In this document: in pieces, positions 33,807 to 59,838 of the stretch | How positions within the stretch are numbered: the first letter of the stretch is position 1 | Layout of the letters: each line of letters opens with the position of its first letter | Origin: Erpobdella octoculata | Lineage: Eukaryota > Annelida > Clitellata > Hirudinida > Erpobdellidae | Assembly (NCBI GenBank): GCA_963978895.1 | Contig: OZ022238.1 | Span: 47,192,210-47,256,209, forward strand | Direction of reading: 5' to 3' | DNA length: 64,000 bases | Notes under the pieces: generated by a model | Database searches by the model: none | Told to the model about the DNA's origin: nothing | What the model saw: the letters and a program-made list of their open reading frames with translations, nothing else | Made by a program: the position numbers and the translations under genes

Positions 33807-35249
33807 TCTATATATATAAAAGAACATGTCCTCACTGACAGATGACTGACTGATAATCAACGCCGAGCTCAAACGCCTCATCCTAGGAACGTGAAATTTG
33901 GAACTTATATTACTTTTATAACGTAAACATCCGCTAAAAAAGGATTTTTGAAAATTTTGCTCCTCAGGGGAAAAAACTGGAAACAAAACTTTTTTTCTAA
34001 AAATTTTTTCTAAAATTATTTTCTGAAATTTAGTATATAGATTCTTTTTAAAAAATAAAAAGATACGTGTTTCACCATTTTTTTTAAATTCGGTTTCCCG
34101 GTCCTCAAATGTGGGTTGGAAAATTGGGTTATTTGGTTTTTAAAGTATTTTCTACTCAAAAACTGTTAATGCTACAGGAGTAAAAATTAGTATTTAGTTT
34201 TTACTTCAAAAATAATGAAATACGTGTTTTAGCATTTTTTGAAAATTTGGTTTCCAGGACTTCAAATGTGGGGTGGAAAATAGGGCTAATTGTCTTTTAT
34301 AGTAACTGCTACTCTAAACAGTAAATACCACAGATGTAAAAATTATTATTTAGTTTCTTTTCTAAAAATAAAGATATACGTGTTTCACCATTTTTTACAA
34401 ATTTGGTTTCCCGGACCTCAAATGTGGGTTGGAAAATTGGGTTATTTGGTTTTTAAAGTAGCTTCTACTCAAAAACTGTTAATGCTACAAAAGTAAAAAT
34501 TAGTATTTAGTTTCTACTCTAAAAATAAGGATATATGTGTTTCACCATTTTTTGAAATTTTAATTTTCAGGACCTCAAATGTGGGGTGGAAAAAAGGTTT
34601 CTTTGGTTTTTAAAGTGACTGCTACTCAAAAACTGTGAATGCTACAGATGTCAAAATTAGTATTTAGTATTTACTCAAAAAATTATGATATAAGTGTTTC
34701 AACATTTTTTTAAAAATTTGGTTTCCAGGACATCAAATGTGGGGTGGAAAAAAGGGTTATTTGATTTCAAAATAACTGCTACTCAAAAACTGTAAGTAAG
34801 TGCTACAAATGTAAAAATTAGTATTTTGAAGTTTTGTGCCGGTTAAAAGTAGCTAAGTTCAGTTTATCACCGGCCGGGCCAAGCCGTTATTTTAGAGTCT
34901 TCACATGGGCCAGGCCAAACCTTAAATCAAAGTGGAACGGGCCGAGGTTTTTCACCAAGTATATAGATATTTTAGTGATTTTAGGGTCTTCAGTTGGGCC
35001 GGGCCAAACCTGAAGTCAAGGTGGGACGGGCCGAAGTTTTTCATCAAGTATATAGAACTTCTAAGCCTGTAAGAATGGGCCGGGCCTAATTCAGACGGGC
35101 TGTGCCGGGCCAGGAGTTTGGGTTTTTAAAACGGGCTGGGCTAAGTTGTAGACGGGCCGAGCCGAGACCTAAAAAATTGATCTCTACTATGGATGCACGG
35201 TTCAAACTCTCTAATTTCATGCGAGCGAAGCCGCTACGGGCACTGCTAG
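33807..35249 (+). mobile_element. Non-autonomous Helitron 1, complete
   Basis: Begins TCTATATATATAAAAGAAC and ends GCGAAGCCGC-ACGGGCACTGCTAG, between a host A and T. The flanking host sequence is interrupted exactly here relative to the paralogous, element-free copy at 33165-33190, which confirms both ends. Inside are a short GACTGACT tract, the phrase CGCCGAGCTCAAACGCCTCA, five ~156-bp tandem units, and a GC-rich GGGCCGGGCC array (34868-35170). No RepHel gene. Confidence 0.9.
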
Positions 35250-35333
35250 TTTCTTATAAACTCTTTTATCTTTCATTATTAAATCCCTCAACCAATCGCA
35301 AGACACGTGCTACACACTGCGCAACGCTCAGAG

Positions 35334-35995
35334 TAACCCAGTAACTTCAAAAATCAATTTAAAAAAAATTAGATGGTAGATTTGATTGCTTTTATTTTTA
35401 ATAAATCTGATAATTCATGTAGTTTCAGATTATGTAATTAGATATTTAGCACAGCGAGTGGTTTAGTTAGGATAAATCAAAAACCCGTTTTCTCTGTATT
35501 TTAGTATGGCGAAAAACGAGGGCCAGGGCTATCTTGATGGACCTAAATTTGGGCAAATTTACCCAGTAACTTCAAAAATAAATTAAAAAGAAATTAGATA
35601 GTAGATTTGATTGCTTTTATTTTTAATAAATCTGATAATTCATGTAGTTTCATAATATGTAATTAGATATTTGGCACAGCGAGTGGTTTAGTTAGGACAA
35701 ATCAAAAACCGTTTTCTGGGCAAATTTACCCAGTAACTTCAAAAATCAATTAAAAAAGAATTAGATGGTAGATTTTATTGCTTTTACTTTTAAAAAATCG
35801 GATAATTCATGTGGTTTCAGAATATGCAATTAGATATTTGGCACAGCGAGTGGTTTAGTTAGGATAAATCAAAAACCGTTTTCTGTGTATTTTAGTATGG
35901 CGAAAAACCAGGGCCAGGGCTATCTTGATGGACCTAAATTTGATCCAGAAGAAATACTTGCTATTGGAGCTGTTGCTGCTGCAAAAAATAACTAA
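35334..35995 (+). pseudogene. Hsp70 terminal-exon remnant in a tandem array (copy D)
   Basis: Three tandem units (near 35334, 35559 and 35728) share TACCCAGTAACTTCAAAAAT and TAGATATTTGGCACAGCGAG. The first and third carry GTATGGCGAAAAAC followed by GGGCCAGGGCTATC. The third continues into FDPEEILAIGAVAAAKN and a stop at 35994. That is the C-terminus of the mortalin-like family, with one Ala lost from the usual GAA motif. Probably the displaced last exon of copy C. Confidence 0.7.
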
Positions 35996-36095
35996 ATAGA
36001 ATAAATTATAATACTTTTGATTGCAACAGTCTTTTACACATTTTGCAATGGCGTTATTTTGAAAAATTTCGAGAACATTTTTATACAAAGGGCCA

Positions 36096-36260
36096 GACAG
36101 TGTTGACGTAAGTACTCAGAAAATGTATACTTAAGTTTAAGTACTCTGTTAAATGTACTTTAAGTACAAGTACGAGTAAATTATTTATCTTGTACTTGCG
36201 TACAAGTACAAATTTTTAAATTGTACTTAAGTACAAGTAATCAAGTATTTTGAAAATTTT
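36096..36260. mobile_element. hAT-like terminus with AAGTAC subterminal repeats
   Basis: CAGTGTTGACGTAAGTACTC starts a run of repeated (T)AAGTAC/GTACTT boxes, a known style of hAT ends. No second end found by eye. Confidence 0.4.
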
Positions 36261-37049
36261 TATTGATCAGATGACGAGACTAGACAGGTGAAAGGGAAAA
36301 GTTGATTTAGAATTTGCTTATACGATATAAATAAAATGAGGATACAAGTTTACATAACTAACATACCGAGATACGAAGTTTTTGGATAAAGGGGGGTAGG
36401 TGGTGTAGTAGCGGTACGGAGTTTGACTGTAAAATGAAAGCTCAGCCGTTCAATTCAGACACCCGCAAAAAATCTACCTGTGGAGTACTTTAGTAGGCTA
36501 AAAATGACAATCTTACAAATGATAGAAAACCGTGGTTTGACAAGAAAAAAAGTTAAACAAATTCCTTTCAACAAATAAAAAAATTTAAACTATTATTTTT
36601 TTAATTTTGCAAGTGTAAAGATTATACAATTGAGTTTGTAGGACGCCTAAAACATTGCACTTCAACGTCACAACAATCTATAAAAAAACCCGCTCAAACT
36701 TCTAAAATTTCAACTTAATATTTCTCAGGCCATTTTAAGCCCGGTCTTTTCAGAGGTTTTTCTCTTGTTTTTCTCTCACGTTCCCGTTTCCTTCCAAAAC
36801 AAAAGACTGTTTGTATTAATTTATCACTGTTTTTCAAAATGTCGGATACATATTTGTAATATGTGTCTAAATGTGTTAAATGTGGCTTAGTATACAGTTA
36901 ACAAGGCAGTGCCGTTGATATCAGTACAGCTTAAAAATAAATTTTCTTGATTCACAGTGAATTGAAAAAGTCAGGAAATTATATTCATAAATGAATGCAG
37001 TTGCTGATGAAAGATTACCAATTTCACGGTTTAGACAGACCTTATAGAA
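36261..37049. other. No gene; weak tRNA-like stretch
   Basis: 36394-36472 has GTGGTGTAGTAGCGGTACGG, then ACTGTAAAA and CCGTTCAATTC, resembling A box, Tyr-type anticodon loop and B box. It does not fold cleanly, so at best it is an old tRNA-derived SINE head. The rest is unrecognised. Confidence 0.25.
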
Positions 37050-37069
37050 AACGCTCTATAAATATTAAC

Positions 37070-37108
<39 letters not shown>

Positions 37109-37241
37109 AAAGAAGAAAAAAATTTAAAGGCACAACACTGAAAATACTACAGAAGGGCCATTTGTCATTTCTATTGCCTTTTTGAACAAAATGGTAAAAC
37201 AGGTGACATACTGGTTACCTCCATTAGTGGTATATTTCTCC

Positions 37242-38304
<1,063 letters not shown>

Positions 38305-38335
38305 CTTTTATCTATATATATAAAAGAACATGTCC

Positions 38336-38733
38336 TGACTGACTGACTGACTGACTGACTGACTGACTGACTGACTGACTGACTGACTGACTGACTGACT
38401 GACTGACTGACTGACTGACTGACTGACTGACTGACTGACTGACTGACTGACTGACTGACTGACTGACTGACTGACTGACTGACTGACTGACTGACTGACT
38501 GACTGACTGACTGACTGACTGACTGACTGACTGACTGACTGACTGACTGACTGACTGACTGACTGACTGACTGACTGACTGACTGACTGACTGACTGACT
38601 GACTGACTGACTGACTGACTGACTGACTGACTGACTGACTGACTGACTGACTGACTGACTGACTGACTGACTGACTGACTGACTGACTGACTGACTGACT
38701 GACTGACTGACTGACTGACTGATGACTGACTGA
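38336..38733. repeat. (GACT)n microsatellite in Helitron 2
   Basis: About 97 GACT units at a position where Helitron 1 has three or four. The Ser-Val-Ser-Gln open frames across it are artefacts. Confidence 0.97.
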
Positions 38734-40203
38734 TAATCAACGCCGAGCTCAAACGCCTCATCCTAGGAACGTAAAATTTGGAACTTATATTACTTTTATA
38801 ACGTAAACATCTGCTAAGAAAGGATTTTTGAAAATTTTGCTCCTGAGGGGAAAAAACTGGGAAACAAACTTTTTTCTAAAACAATGTATATCTCGAAAAC
38901 CAAAAATGAGGAGATTTTGAAATTTGGTATATAGATTCTTTTTGAAAAATAAAAAGATACGTGTTTCACCATTTTTTGAAAATTCGGTTTCCCGGACCTC
39001 AAATGTGGGTTGGAAAATTGGGTTATTTGGTTTTTAAAGTAGCTTCTACTTAAAAACTGTTAATGCTACAGGAGTAAAAATTAGTATTTAGTTTCTACTC
39101 CAAAAATAATGAAATACCTGTTTTAGCATTTTTTGAAAATTTGGTTTCCAGGACTTCAAATGTGGGGTGGAAAATTGGGCTAATTGTCTTTTATAGTAAC
39201 TGCTACTCAAAAACAGTAAATACCACAGATGTAAAAATTATTATTTAGTTTCTTTTCTAAAAATAAAGATATACGTGTTTCACCATTTTTTACAAATTTG
39301 GTTTCCCGGACCTCAAATGTGGGTTGGAAATTTGGGTTATTTGGTTTTTAAAGTAGCTTCTACTGAAAAACTGTTAATGCTACAAAAGTAAAAATTAGTA
39401 TATAGTTTCTACTCTAAAAATAATGATATACGGGTTTCACAATTTTTTGAAAATTTGGTTTCCAGGAGTTCAAATGTGGGGTGGAAAATAGGGTTATTTG
39501 GTTTTTAAAGTAACTGCTACTCAACAACTGTAATTGCCACAGATGTAAAAATTAATACTTAGTATCTACTCAAAAAAAAAGATATACGTGTTTCATCATT
39601 TTTTGGGTTATTTGGTTTTTAAAGTAGCTGCTACTCAAAAACTGTTAATGCTACAGAAGTAAAAATTAGTATTTAGTTTCTACTCCAAAAATAATGAAAT
39701 ACGTGTTTAGCATTTTTTGAAAATTTGGTTTCCAGGACCTCATATGTGGGGTGGAAATAAGGGTTATTTGCTACTCACAAACTGTAAGTGCTACAAATGT
39801 AAAAATTAGTATTTTGAAGTTTTGTGCCGGTTAAAAGTAGCTAAGTCCAGTTTATCATCGGCCGGGCCAAGCCGTTATTTTAGAGTCTTCACACGGGCCA
39901 GGCCAAACCTTAAATCAAAGTGGGACGGGCCGAGGTTTTTCACCAAGTATATAGATATTTTAGTGATTTTAGGGTCTTCAGTTTGGCCGGGCCTAACCTG
40001 AGGTCAATGTGGGACGGGCGAAGTTTTTCATCAAGTATATAGAACTTCTAGGCCTGTAAAAATGGGCCGGGCCTAATTCAGACGGGCTGTGCTGGGCCAG
40101 GAGTTTGGGTTTTTAAAACGGGCTGGGCTAATTTGTCGACGGGCCGATCCGAGACCTAAAAGAATGATCTCTACTATGGATGCACGCTTCAAACTCTCTA
40201 ATT

Positions 40204-40248
40204 TCCTAACGATCGACAGGCGAACGCTCTACCGCTCTGCCACCAGTG
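40204..40248 (-). repeat. tRNA-like 5' half inside Helitron 2
   Basis: On the minus strand: GGCACTGGTGGCAGAGCGGT followed by AGAGCGTTCGCCTGTCGATC. TGGCAGAGCGG fits an A box and the D-arm; no T-arm follows. Either a SINE head remnant or a captured tRNA piece. Confidence 0.45.
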
Positions 40249-40814
40249 CCTCAAAAAATAACGATATAAGTGTTTCACCATTTTTTAAAACTTTGGTTTC
40301 CATGACTTCAAATGTGGGGTCAAAATAAGGGTTATTTGATTTTAAAATAACTGCTACTCAACAACTGCAAGCATTACAGATGTAAAACTTAGTATCTTGA
40401 GGTTTTGTGCCGGTTTAAAGTAGCTGAGTCCAGTTTATCACCGGTCGTGCCAAGCCGTTATTTTAGGGTCTTCTTACGGGCCAGGCTAAACCTTAAATCA
40501 AGGTGGTACGGGCCGAGGTTTTTCACTAAGCATATAGTCATTTTTGTAGTTTTAGAGTCTTCAGACGGGCCGGGCCAAACCTGAAGTCAACGTGGGACGG
40601 GCCGAAGTTTTTCATCAAGTATATAGAATTTCTAGGCCTGTAAAAACGGGCCGGGCCCAAATTAGACGGGCCGTGCCGGGCCAGGAATTTTGGTTTTGAA
40701 ACGGGCTGGGCCAAGTTGTCGACGGGCCGAGCCGACACCTATGGATGCACGGTTCAAATTCTCTAATTTCATGTGAGCGAAGCCGCTACGGGCACTGCTA
40801 GTATATATATATAG

Positions 40815-40975
40815 GTTTCCTTCTCCGCTTGCTTTCCCGCTCCCGTTTGCCTTCCCGTTCTCGGCCGCTTTCCTGTTCATGGCCGCTTTCCTTCTACCGG
40901 TCGCTTTCTCGTTTCCGGTTGCCTTTCAGTTCCCGGTCGCTTTCCCGTTCCCGCTTGCTTTCTGTTGCATTTTCC
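40815..40975. repeat. Pyrimidine-rich degenerate repeat
   Basis: Units like CTTTCCCGTTCCCGGTCG, the complement of the purine tracts at 31617 and 55130. The segment after it to 41160 includes GTTCAGCCGTTTCGGAGGAG and GACACGAGATTTATATATA, a frequent Helitron-associated phrase. Confidence 0.6.
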
Positions 40976-41324
40976 TAGAAAAAAGGCATATTTGCACCTT
41001 TTTGTTTTTCCAAAATAACTTTTTTAAATAATTTAAAAAAATATTCTAAATAGCCATGGACCTATCTTCAGATCTACCAAATGTACACAAAACATTTCAT
41101 AAAAATAGGTTCAGCCGTTTCGGAGGAGTTCAATTTCAAACACTATGACACGAGATTTATATATATATATACATATATATATTTTCTTTCAGGCACGCGC
41201 TATTAAAGACAATAGACCATTTTGCGTTTATTATTTTTTTAGACAGACATTCTAAATTTGTCAAACTACATACATTCTTTGATTCAACTCGGGCTAACGG
41301 ACCGTTTCGACTAACATTGTCATC

Positions 41325-41372
41325 CTATATATATATATATATATATATAAAAATTATATATATATATATATA

Positions 41373-41460
<88 letters not shown>
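41325..41460. repeat. (TA)n microsatellite, slightly interrupted
   Basis: TA repeats with short AAAATTA and ATCTA interruptions. Confidence 0.9.
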
Positions 41461-41463
<3 letters not shown>

Positions 41464-41766
41464 AACAAAAACAAAAGACATTTGATAACCATGAAAAATT
41501 TGTTTTGTATATATAAGCAAATTTAATTACATTTTTTATTCTGTTTAAATTTTCAAATTACTAACGTATTTCATGTAAATTCAAAGGATGTGGAAATTAA
41601 AGAGTGCAATAATTAGTTATTAACGAGTTTCAGTATAAACAACATTTCTTGTGTATTGACGGACAGAAAGACGGGTGACTTAAAGTTGTCCAAAGTTTTC
41701 AAACGAATTTGAAAACTAAACTAGTTGGGCAACTGAGTTGACAACTTAAAAAGTTGCTCAACTCAT

Positions 41767-41847
41767 GGCGCGCACACGAGCAATTTGGCTGCGCAACTCG
41801 AGTTGCACAACTTAGTTGTTCAATTTTGTTGTTCGTGTGCGCCCGCC
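41767..41847. repeat. Small GC-ended inverted repeat
   Basis: GGCGCGCACACGAGCAA pairs with TTGTTCGTGTGCGCCC across a centre containing the palindrome GCAACTCGAGTTGC. It abuts the MITE that follows. Confidence 0.5.
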
Positions 41848-41848
41848 T

Positions 41849-42075
41849 CAAGGATATCTTGATATAACAACTGGATCCACAACCTACTCTAGTAGGCCTA
41901 GACAGTTCAGCCAATTACGACATAGTTACATCAAAATTTGTAAAAGTATGATATAACTACTATGTTTTTGAAGTTTGTTACATCAATTTATTTATAATTA
42001 TGATATAAGAAGCGGTAAAACATTAGGCCTACTAGAGTAGGTTGTGGATCCAGTTGTTATATCAAGATATCCTTG
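41849..42075. mobile_element. 227-bp MITE with 51-bp perfect inverted repeats
   Basis: Arms start CAAGGATATCTTGATATAAC and are perfect inverses over about 51 bp. The target duplication GCCCGCCT (8 bp) flanks at 41841-41848 and 42076-42083. The 8-bp size and CA...TG ends suit a hAT-type MITE. Identical arms indicate recent insertion. Confidence 0.88.
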
Positions 42076-42414
42076 GCCCGCCTTAATGCTTTACAAAGAT
42101 ATAGAAATTATAGATTACGTTGTTTTGACATAAGGGTTTTTACAAAAAATCTTGTTTATAAAGAGATATTTACTTTGTAATTAATAAAAAACATTTTATA
42201 GATTATTTTTGTTGAGATCGTTATTTTGTAAAACTATTTCTTGGAGTTAAATATTTTTGTGTTTTTCTTTTTTAGGCCTGTCGTAGCATTTATACAAATT
42301 CCAAAAAATTGTTTTAAAAATACAAGATTAAAAATAAAAAAATTAATCATACATTAAGTTTATTATTGTAGTTATTTACGTTAATTTAACTGATTTATCG
42401 ATGGTCATTTGCAG

Positions 42415-42596
42415 AACTCCGCCTCGCTAATTGCGAGCCAGTCCCAAGCCTGGATGAAGGAGGAGGGACAGTTAAAAGGATCAAACTTTGATCCACGACA
42501 GGAAGTACTTATGTGCTTCCTACATACAGCCAATTCAGTCTTAAAACACTTGGTGTAAAGGACTATAAACTATCATAAAAAAAAAAAAAAAAAAAA
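42415..42596 (+). mobile_element. Complete SINE-like element with target duplication
   Basis: A 182-bp body starting AACTCCGCCTCGCTAATTGC and ending in a poly(A) tail, flanked by the 12-bp duplication GGTCATTTGCAG (42403-42414 and 42597-42608). No clear tRNA or 5S head. It split the conserved GATGGTCATTTGCAGTTATA motif upstream of the Hsp70 copy-E first exon. Other copies: 9257, 27170, 57882. Confidence 0.85.
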
Positions 42597-42666
42597 GGTC
42601 ATTTGCAGTTATAAGGCGTAACATTCAATTGACAAAAACATTATCAACCTTTCTTAAAGTATCGTT

Positions 42667-51599
<8,933 letters not shown>

Positions 51600-51702
51600 A
51601 TGTATTTCTCAATACTATCAATTTTAAAACATTTGATACTGAAAAGGTTTTAGATAGAAAGAATTTATTTTTTTTGATCTTGTTCAAGTTGTTTCTTTAA
51701 TT

Positions 51703-51806
51703 AAATATATATATAATTTAATTAAATATATATATAATTAAATATATATATATATAAACGCATACAATTTATATATATATATAAATATATATATAAATAT
51801 ATATAT
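51703..51806. repeat. TATA-rich low-complexity cluster
   Basis: Short TA tracts separated by TAAAT and ACAATT, after the end of copy E. Confidence 0.8.
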
Positions 51807-51809
51807 TGT

Positions 51810-52820
51810 GCTAAGGGGGCCGCATCCATGAGTGCCCGCCTATAGGGGCAAGAAAAGTCCCCCTTAACAGACGACGGCACCGGATATTCAGGGCCAGATT
51901 TTAGTGACTCGGATGAAGCAACCAAGGATTTAAAAACGGATGAAACTCCAATGGAGAAATACGTCGAAGCTAATTTGACAAAAAAAGAAGACACTGATTT
52001 GAGAGACGATGGCGATAATTTGAAGAAAGATCCGCTGGACTATACGAAAGTTGACACCGATGAAAGAGCCGAGTTGGAATGTGAAAAGAAAACGTTCGAT
52101 TGTAGCTTGGAAAAAACAAATGACAGCGATGAACTTCTCCTAAACAACAATAGTAATGCAGCCAGTAAAAACTCTGAAAAAGACGAGCCAAGAACAGTAC
52201 CAAGGACTCTAAATCAGATGAATCCACAGAGGATTCTAGATCAGATAGAATAAGAGTCATTTTAAAATCAAATAACAGTTTGATGAAGGGATTTATTGGA
52301 TTTATGGAATGTGTTTTTGAAAAACCTTCTGAAGAGTTTCTTAAGAAAAATCTAAAAGCAGACAGTTCCGATAAACCGTGCAAAAATGTTCAGATGACGA
52401 GGCTTGCAAAAAAGGCTGTGATGAACCGTGCAAAAATGGCGACGATGAGCCAAAGAAAAACTGTTCATGAACCAAAGAAGGACTGGAAGAAACTGCGTCA
52501 AACAGAACGGTCAAGAGACTTGACTATGTTGTTTGCGAATTGCGGTCAAGGCCACGAGTGAAGATCAAGGTATTTTGTGTTTGTGGCCGAGTCGTATTTC
52601 CTAAAAGCCACTATGCTGTTCGAGACGAACAGGATTAAGAAGGGGGTGGTGTTATATCTATGGTACTGGTTTCACTTTTCCCATATATTGACAAACATTT
52701 ATTATTATTAGGATGATTATATTAGAAAGTATAAGTAGCATTAACCAATATATATATATATATATAATTTGGCTACTTACAAATTAAACTCAAGTTTTGT
52801 ATTCAAATATTTAACATGCA
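51810..52820 (+). pseudogene. Probable retroelement 3' coding end and LTR start
   Basis: 51830-52253 is an acidic, Lys/Asp-rich frame (KYVEANLTKKEDTDLRDDGD). Further frames around 52390-52640 read DDEACKKGCDEPCKNGDDEP, then RTVKRLDYVVCE and KSHYAVRDEQD before a stop. A purine-rich AAGAAGGGGGTGG tract at 52637-52649 is followed by TGTTATATCTATGGTACTGG, which looks like a polypurine tract and LTR start. The end may be at TTTAACA (52817). Family resemblance to Ty3/gypsy is weak. Confidence 0.4.
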
Positions 52821-52985
52821 CAACACTGAACAACTGGACTCACATCACCTTTTCTGAATAAATGTTAGCAATTTTTTTCCAGCAGTCTCAATATTGATGG
52901 GATTAAAACCTTTAACAATTTTTTATCTGACATATACCTAAACACTATTTTGTCTATTTACAAAAAACTTATTAGTAGTTGAAGA

Positions 52986-53113
52986 AAATTTCTTTAGCAT
53001 GAACCTCCTTATGATTGGGAAAACATATTTACGAATGAGAGAAAAAGATTCAGCTAAGAAGTTTCTTCAAAAAACATTAGATTATGTTGCAAAAACTGAA
53101 GATGATAAAAAAG
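52986..53113 (+). pseudogene. RMDN-like TPR exon
   Basis: After a TTTCTTTAG acceptor the frame reads MNLLMIGKTYLRMREKDSAK, then KFLQKTLDYVAKTEDDKK and a possible GTTGGA donor. The pattern 'NLLMIGKTYL-----A--FL--- DY--KTE-DKK' resembles the last TPR unit of regulator-of-microtubule-dynamics proteins. No neighbouring exon was recognised, so it is an isolated exon or fragment. Confidence 0.4.
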
Positions 53114-53339
53114 TTGGAATTTTTTTTCTTTATTCACTTGATTTTCATTATAATTTTTTTCAGGCCATACTGGAAACCTAAGAACTCGTGAAATCGGTGT
53201 AAATTCAATGATTTTAAAGATATTCCCGTGACAAAACATTAAAATAAAACTAGAATTCTATTTTTATTTTTAAAAAGACTGCTCAATCATTTTTAATATT
53301 GCTAATTATTATGTTGATGCATAATTTTTATAACTTGAA

Positions 53340-53820
53340 ATAAAACAAGATAAAAAAAATGCCAAGATATTGTGACTTTAAAAACATTTTCAAGCTAATT
53401 GAAATTTTCATGATTTTAAAAGCATCTGGATGTTTTAATTGTTTGTTTTCCTTTTAAAATTCTGAGCCACATGACCCAAGGACCCTCCAATATTTATGCA
53501 GCGAAACCAAGAAAAATGATCACAATAACGCTTATGTCAGCGGTTTCACTCCGATTTGTCCAGACGTTTAAACTGAGCCCATCCCCTTCGTTGTTGTGTT
53601 TAATATTTTAATAATTAATTTTATGTTATAATTAAATGAAATTCCAATATGAACAATGATGCAAAAAATTATTAACTTATGAAATCTTGTGGCACAAATG
53701 GCATTTTAACAACGCTATTTTTAATTGTGTGGATTGATTAATGCGTAAACAATAAGCATGTTTGAGTGTTCTGTGACAAGTTTATATTAGAAGTAATTAT
53801 ACAAAAAAGGTTGTTGTATA
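53340..53820. repeat. 3'-flank repeat of Hsp70 copies, third copy
   Basis: Diverged copy of 6128-6489 with a ~70-base insertion, lying 3' of copy F. Confidence 0.7.
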
Positions 53821-53862
53821 AAACGTATTTATATAAAACCAATGTCATATCATAGAAAATTA

Positions 53863-58135
<4,273 letters not shown>

Positions 58136-58197
58136 CACGAAACTTTGACGCAAAACGATCGCAATAGACAAGACGGAACTAGTTATTAGTAAATGTC

Positions 58198-58240
58198 AGC
58201 CTATATATAACCGCTTATAACTGACAATGACCATCGACAA
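58198..58240 (-). promoter_or_regulatory. Conserved upstream region of Hsp70 copy F
   Basis: TATATATA at 58202-58209 and the GTCATTGTCAGTTATA motif upstream, in the same spacing as in copy A. Homology with the copy-A 5' flank continues to about 58477/9230. Confidence 0.5.
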
Positions 58241-59838
58241 ATCAGTTAACAATATATAGACAGCAAATATATCGAACGTTTATAAGTAAAATTTCAATTT
58301 TTAAAAACTACAATTTGAGCAAATAATTTACTCTTGATTAAAAAAAATAAAGAAAAGAAGAGTAGTATATTTAATTACAATCAATCAATGCGTCAGTTTT
58401 TATAGCGCTTTAGATAATTTGGTTAGAGTTTAGCATGAATATCATGTAACAGCCATAGGTGTAAACGAATACCTACATAGTAGAGTACTGCACGGATCAA
58501 TTTTTTAGGTCTCGGCTCGGCCCGTCGACAACTTGGCCCAGCCCGTTTCAAAAACCGAAATTCCTGGCCCGGGACGGCCCGTCTAATATGGGCCAGGCCC
58601 GTTTTTATAGGCCTAGAAGTTCTATATACTTGATGAAAAACTTCGGCCCGTCCCACCTTGACTTCAGGTTTAGCCCGGCCCATCTGAACACCTTAAAATC
58701 ACTAAAATGTCTATATACTTGGTTAAAAATCTCGGCCCGTCCCACCTTGACTTAAGGTTTGGGCAGGGCCGTATGAAGACCCTAAAATAACGGCTTGGCC
58801 CGTCCGTCCGGTGATAAACTGAACTCATCTACTTTTAACCGGCACAAAACCTCAAAATACTAATTTTCACATCTGTAGCACTTACAGTTTTTGAGTAGCA
58901 GTTATTTTAAAATTAAATAACACTTTTTCCACTTCACATTTGAGGTCCTGGAAACCAAATTTTCAACAAATGGTGAAACACGTATATCATTATTTTTAGA
59001 GTAGAAATAAATATTAATTTTACTTTTGTAGCATACACAGTTTTTGTGTAGCAGTTACTTTAAAAACCAAGTAACCTTATTTTCCATCCCATATTTGAAG
59101 TCCTGGAAACCAAATTTTCAAAAAAATGGTAAAACACGTATATCATTATTTCTGGAGTAGAAACCAAATACTAATTTTTACTCCTGTAACATCTACAGTT
59201 CTTGAGTAGCAGTTACATTAAAAACCAAATAACCTTATTTTCCACCCCACATTTGAGGTCCTGGAAACCAAATTTAAAAAAAATGGTAAAACATGTATAT
59301 CTTTATTTTTAGAATAGAAACTAAATATTAATTTTTACATCTGTGGTATTTACAGTTTTTGAGTAGCAGTTACTTTAAAAAACAAATAACCCTGTTTTCC
59401 ACCCCACATTTGAAGTCCTGGAAACCAAATTTTCAAAAAATGCTAAAACACGTATTTCATTATTTTTGGAGTAGAAACTAAATACTAATTTTTACACCTG
59501 TAGCATTCACAGTTTTTGAGTAGCAGCTACTTTAAAAAACAAATAACCCAATTTTCCAACCCACATTTGAGGTCCAGGAAACCAAATTTTCAAAAAATGG
59601 TAAAACACGTGTTTTTTTTTATTCTTCAAGAAGAATCCATATACCAAATTTCAAAATCTCCTCATTTTTTGTTTTCGAGATATAAATTGTTTTAGAAAAA
59701 AGTTTGTTTTCCAGTTTCGTTCCCTCAAAAGCAAAATTTTCAAAAATCCTTTCTTAATGGATGCTTACGCAATAAAAGTAATATAAGTTCCAAATTTTAC
59801 GTTCCTAGGATGAGGCGTTTGAGCTCGGCGTTGATTAT

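Larger units (their letters stand above)
38311..40801 (+). mobile_element. Non-autonomous Helitron 2, complete
   Basis: Same TC start and the same GCGAAGCCGC...CACTGCTAG end as Helitron 1, between A and T. Longer because of a 400-bp GACT tract, extra ~156-bp tandem units, and two GC-rich GGGCCGGGCC arrays (39850-40150 and 40440-40740). A partial end sequence near 40170-40200 shows that a second, end-truncated copy is fused in tandem. No protein gene. Confidence 0.85.

Noticed and set aside
36394..36472. Functional tRNA-Tyr gene
   Set aside because: The A box and anticodon-like loop are visible, but the acceptor and T-arms do not pair.
38312..38761. Ser-Gln-Ser-Val repeat protein, also at 59810-60085
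   Set aside because: A stop-free reading of a tetranucleotide microsatellite within Helitrons; it is open on all copies only because the unit length makes it so.
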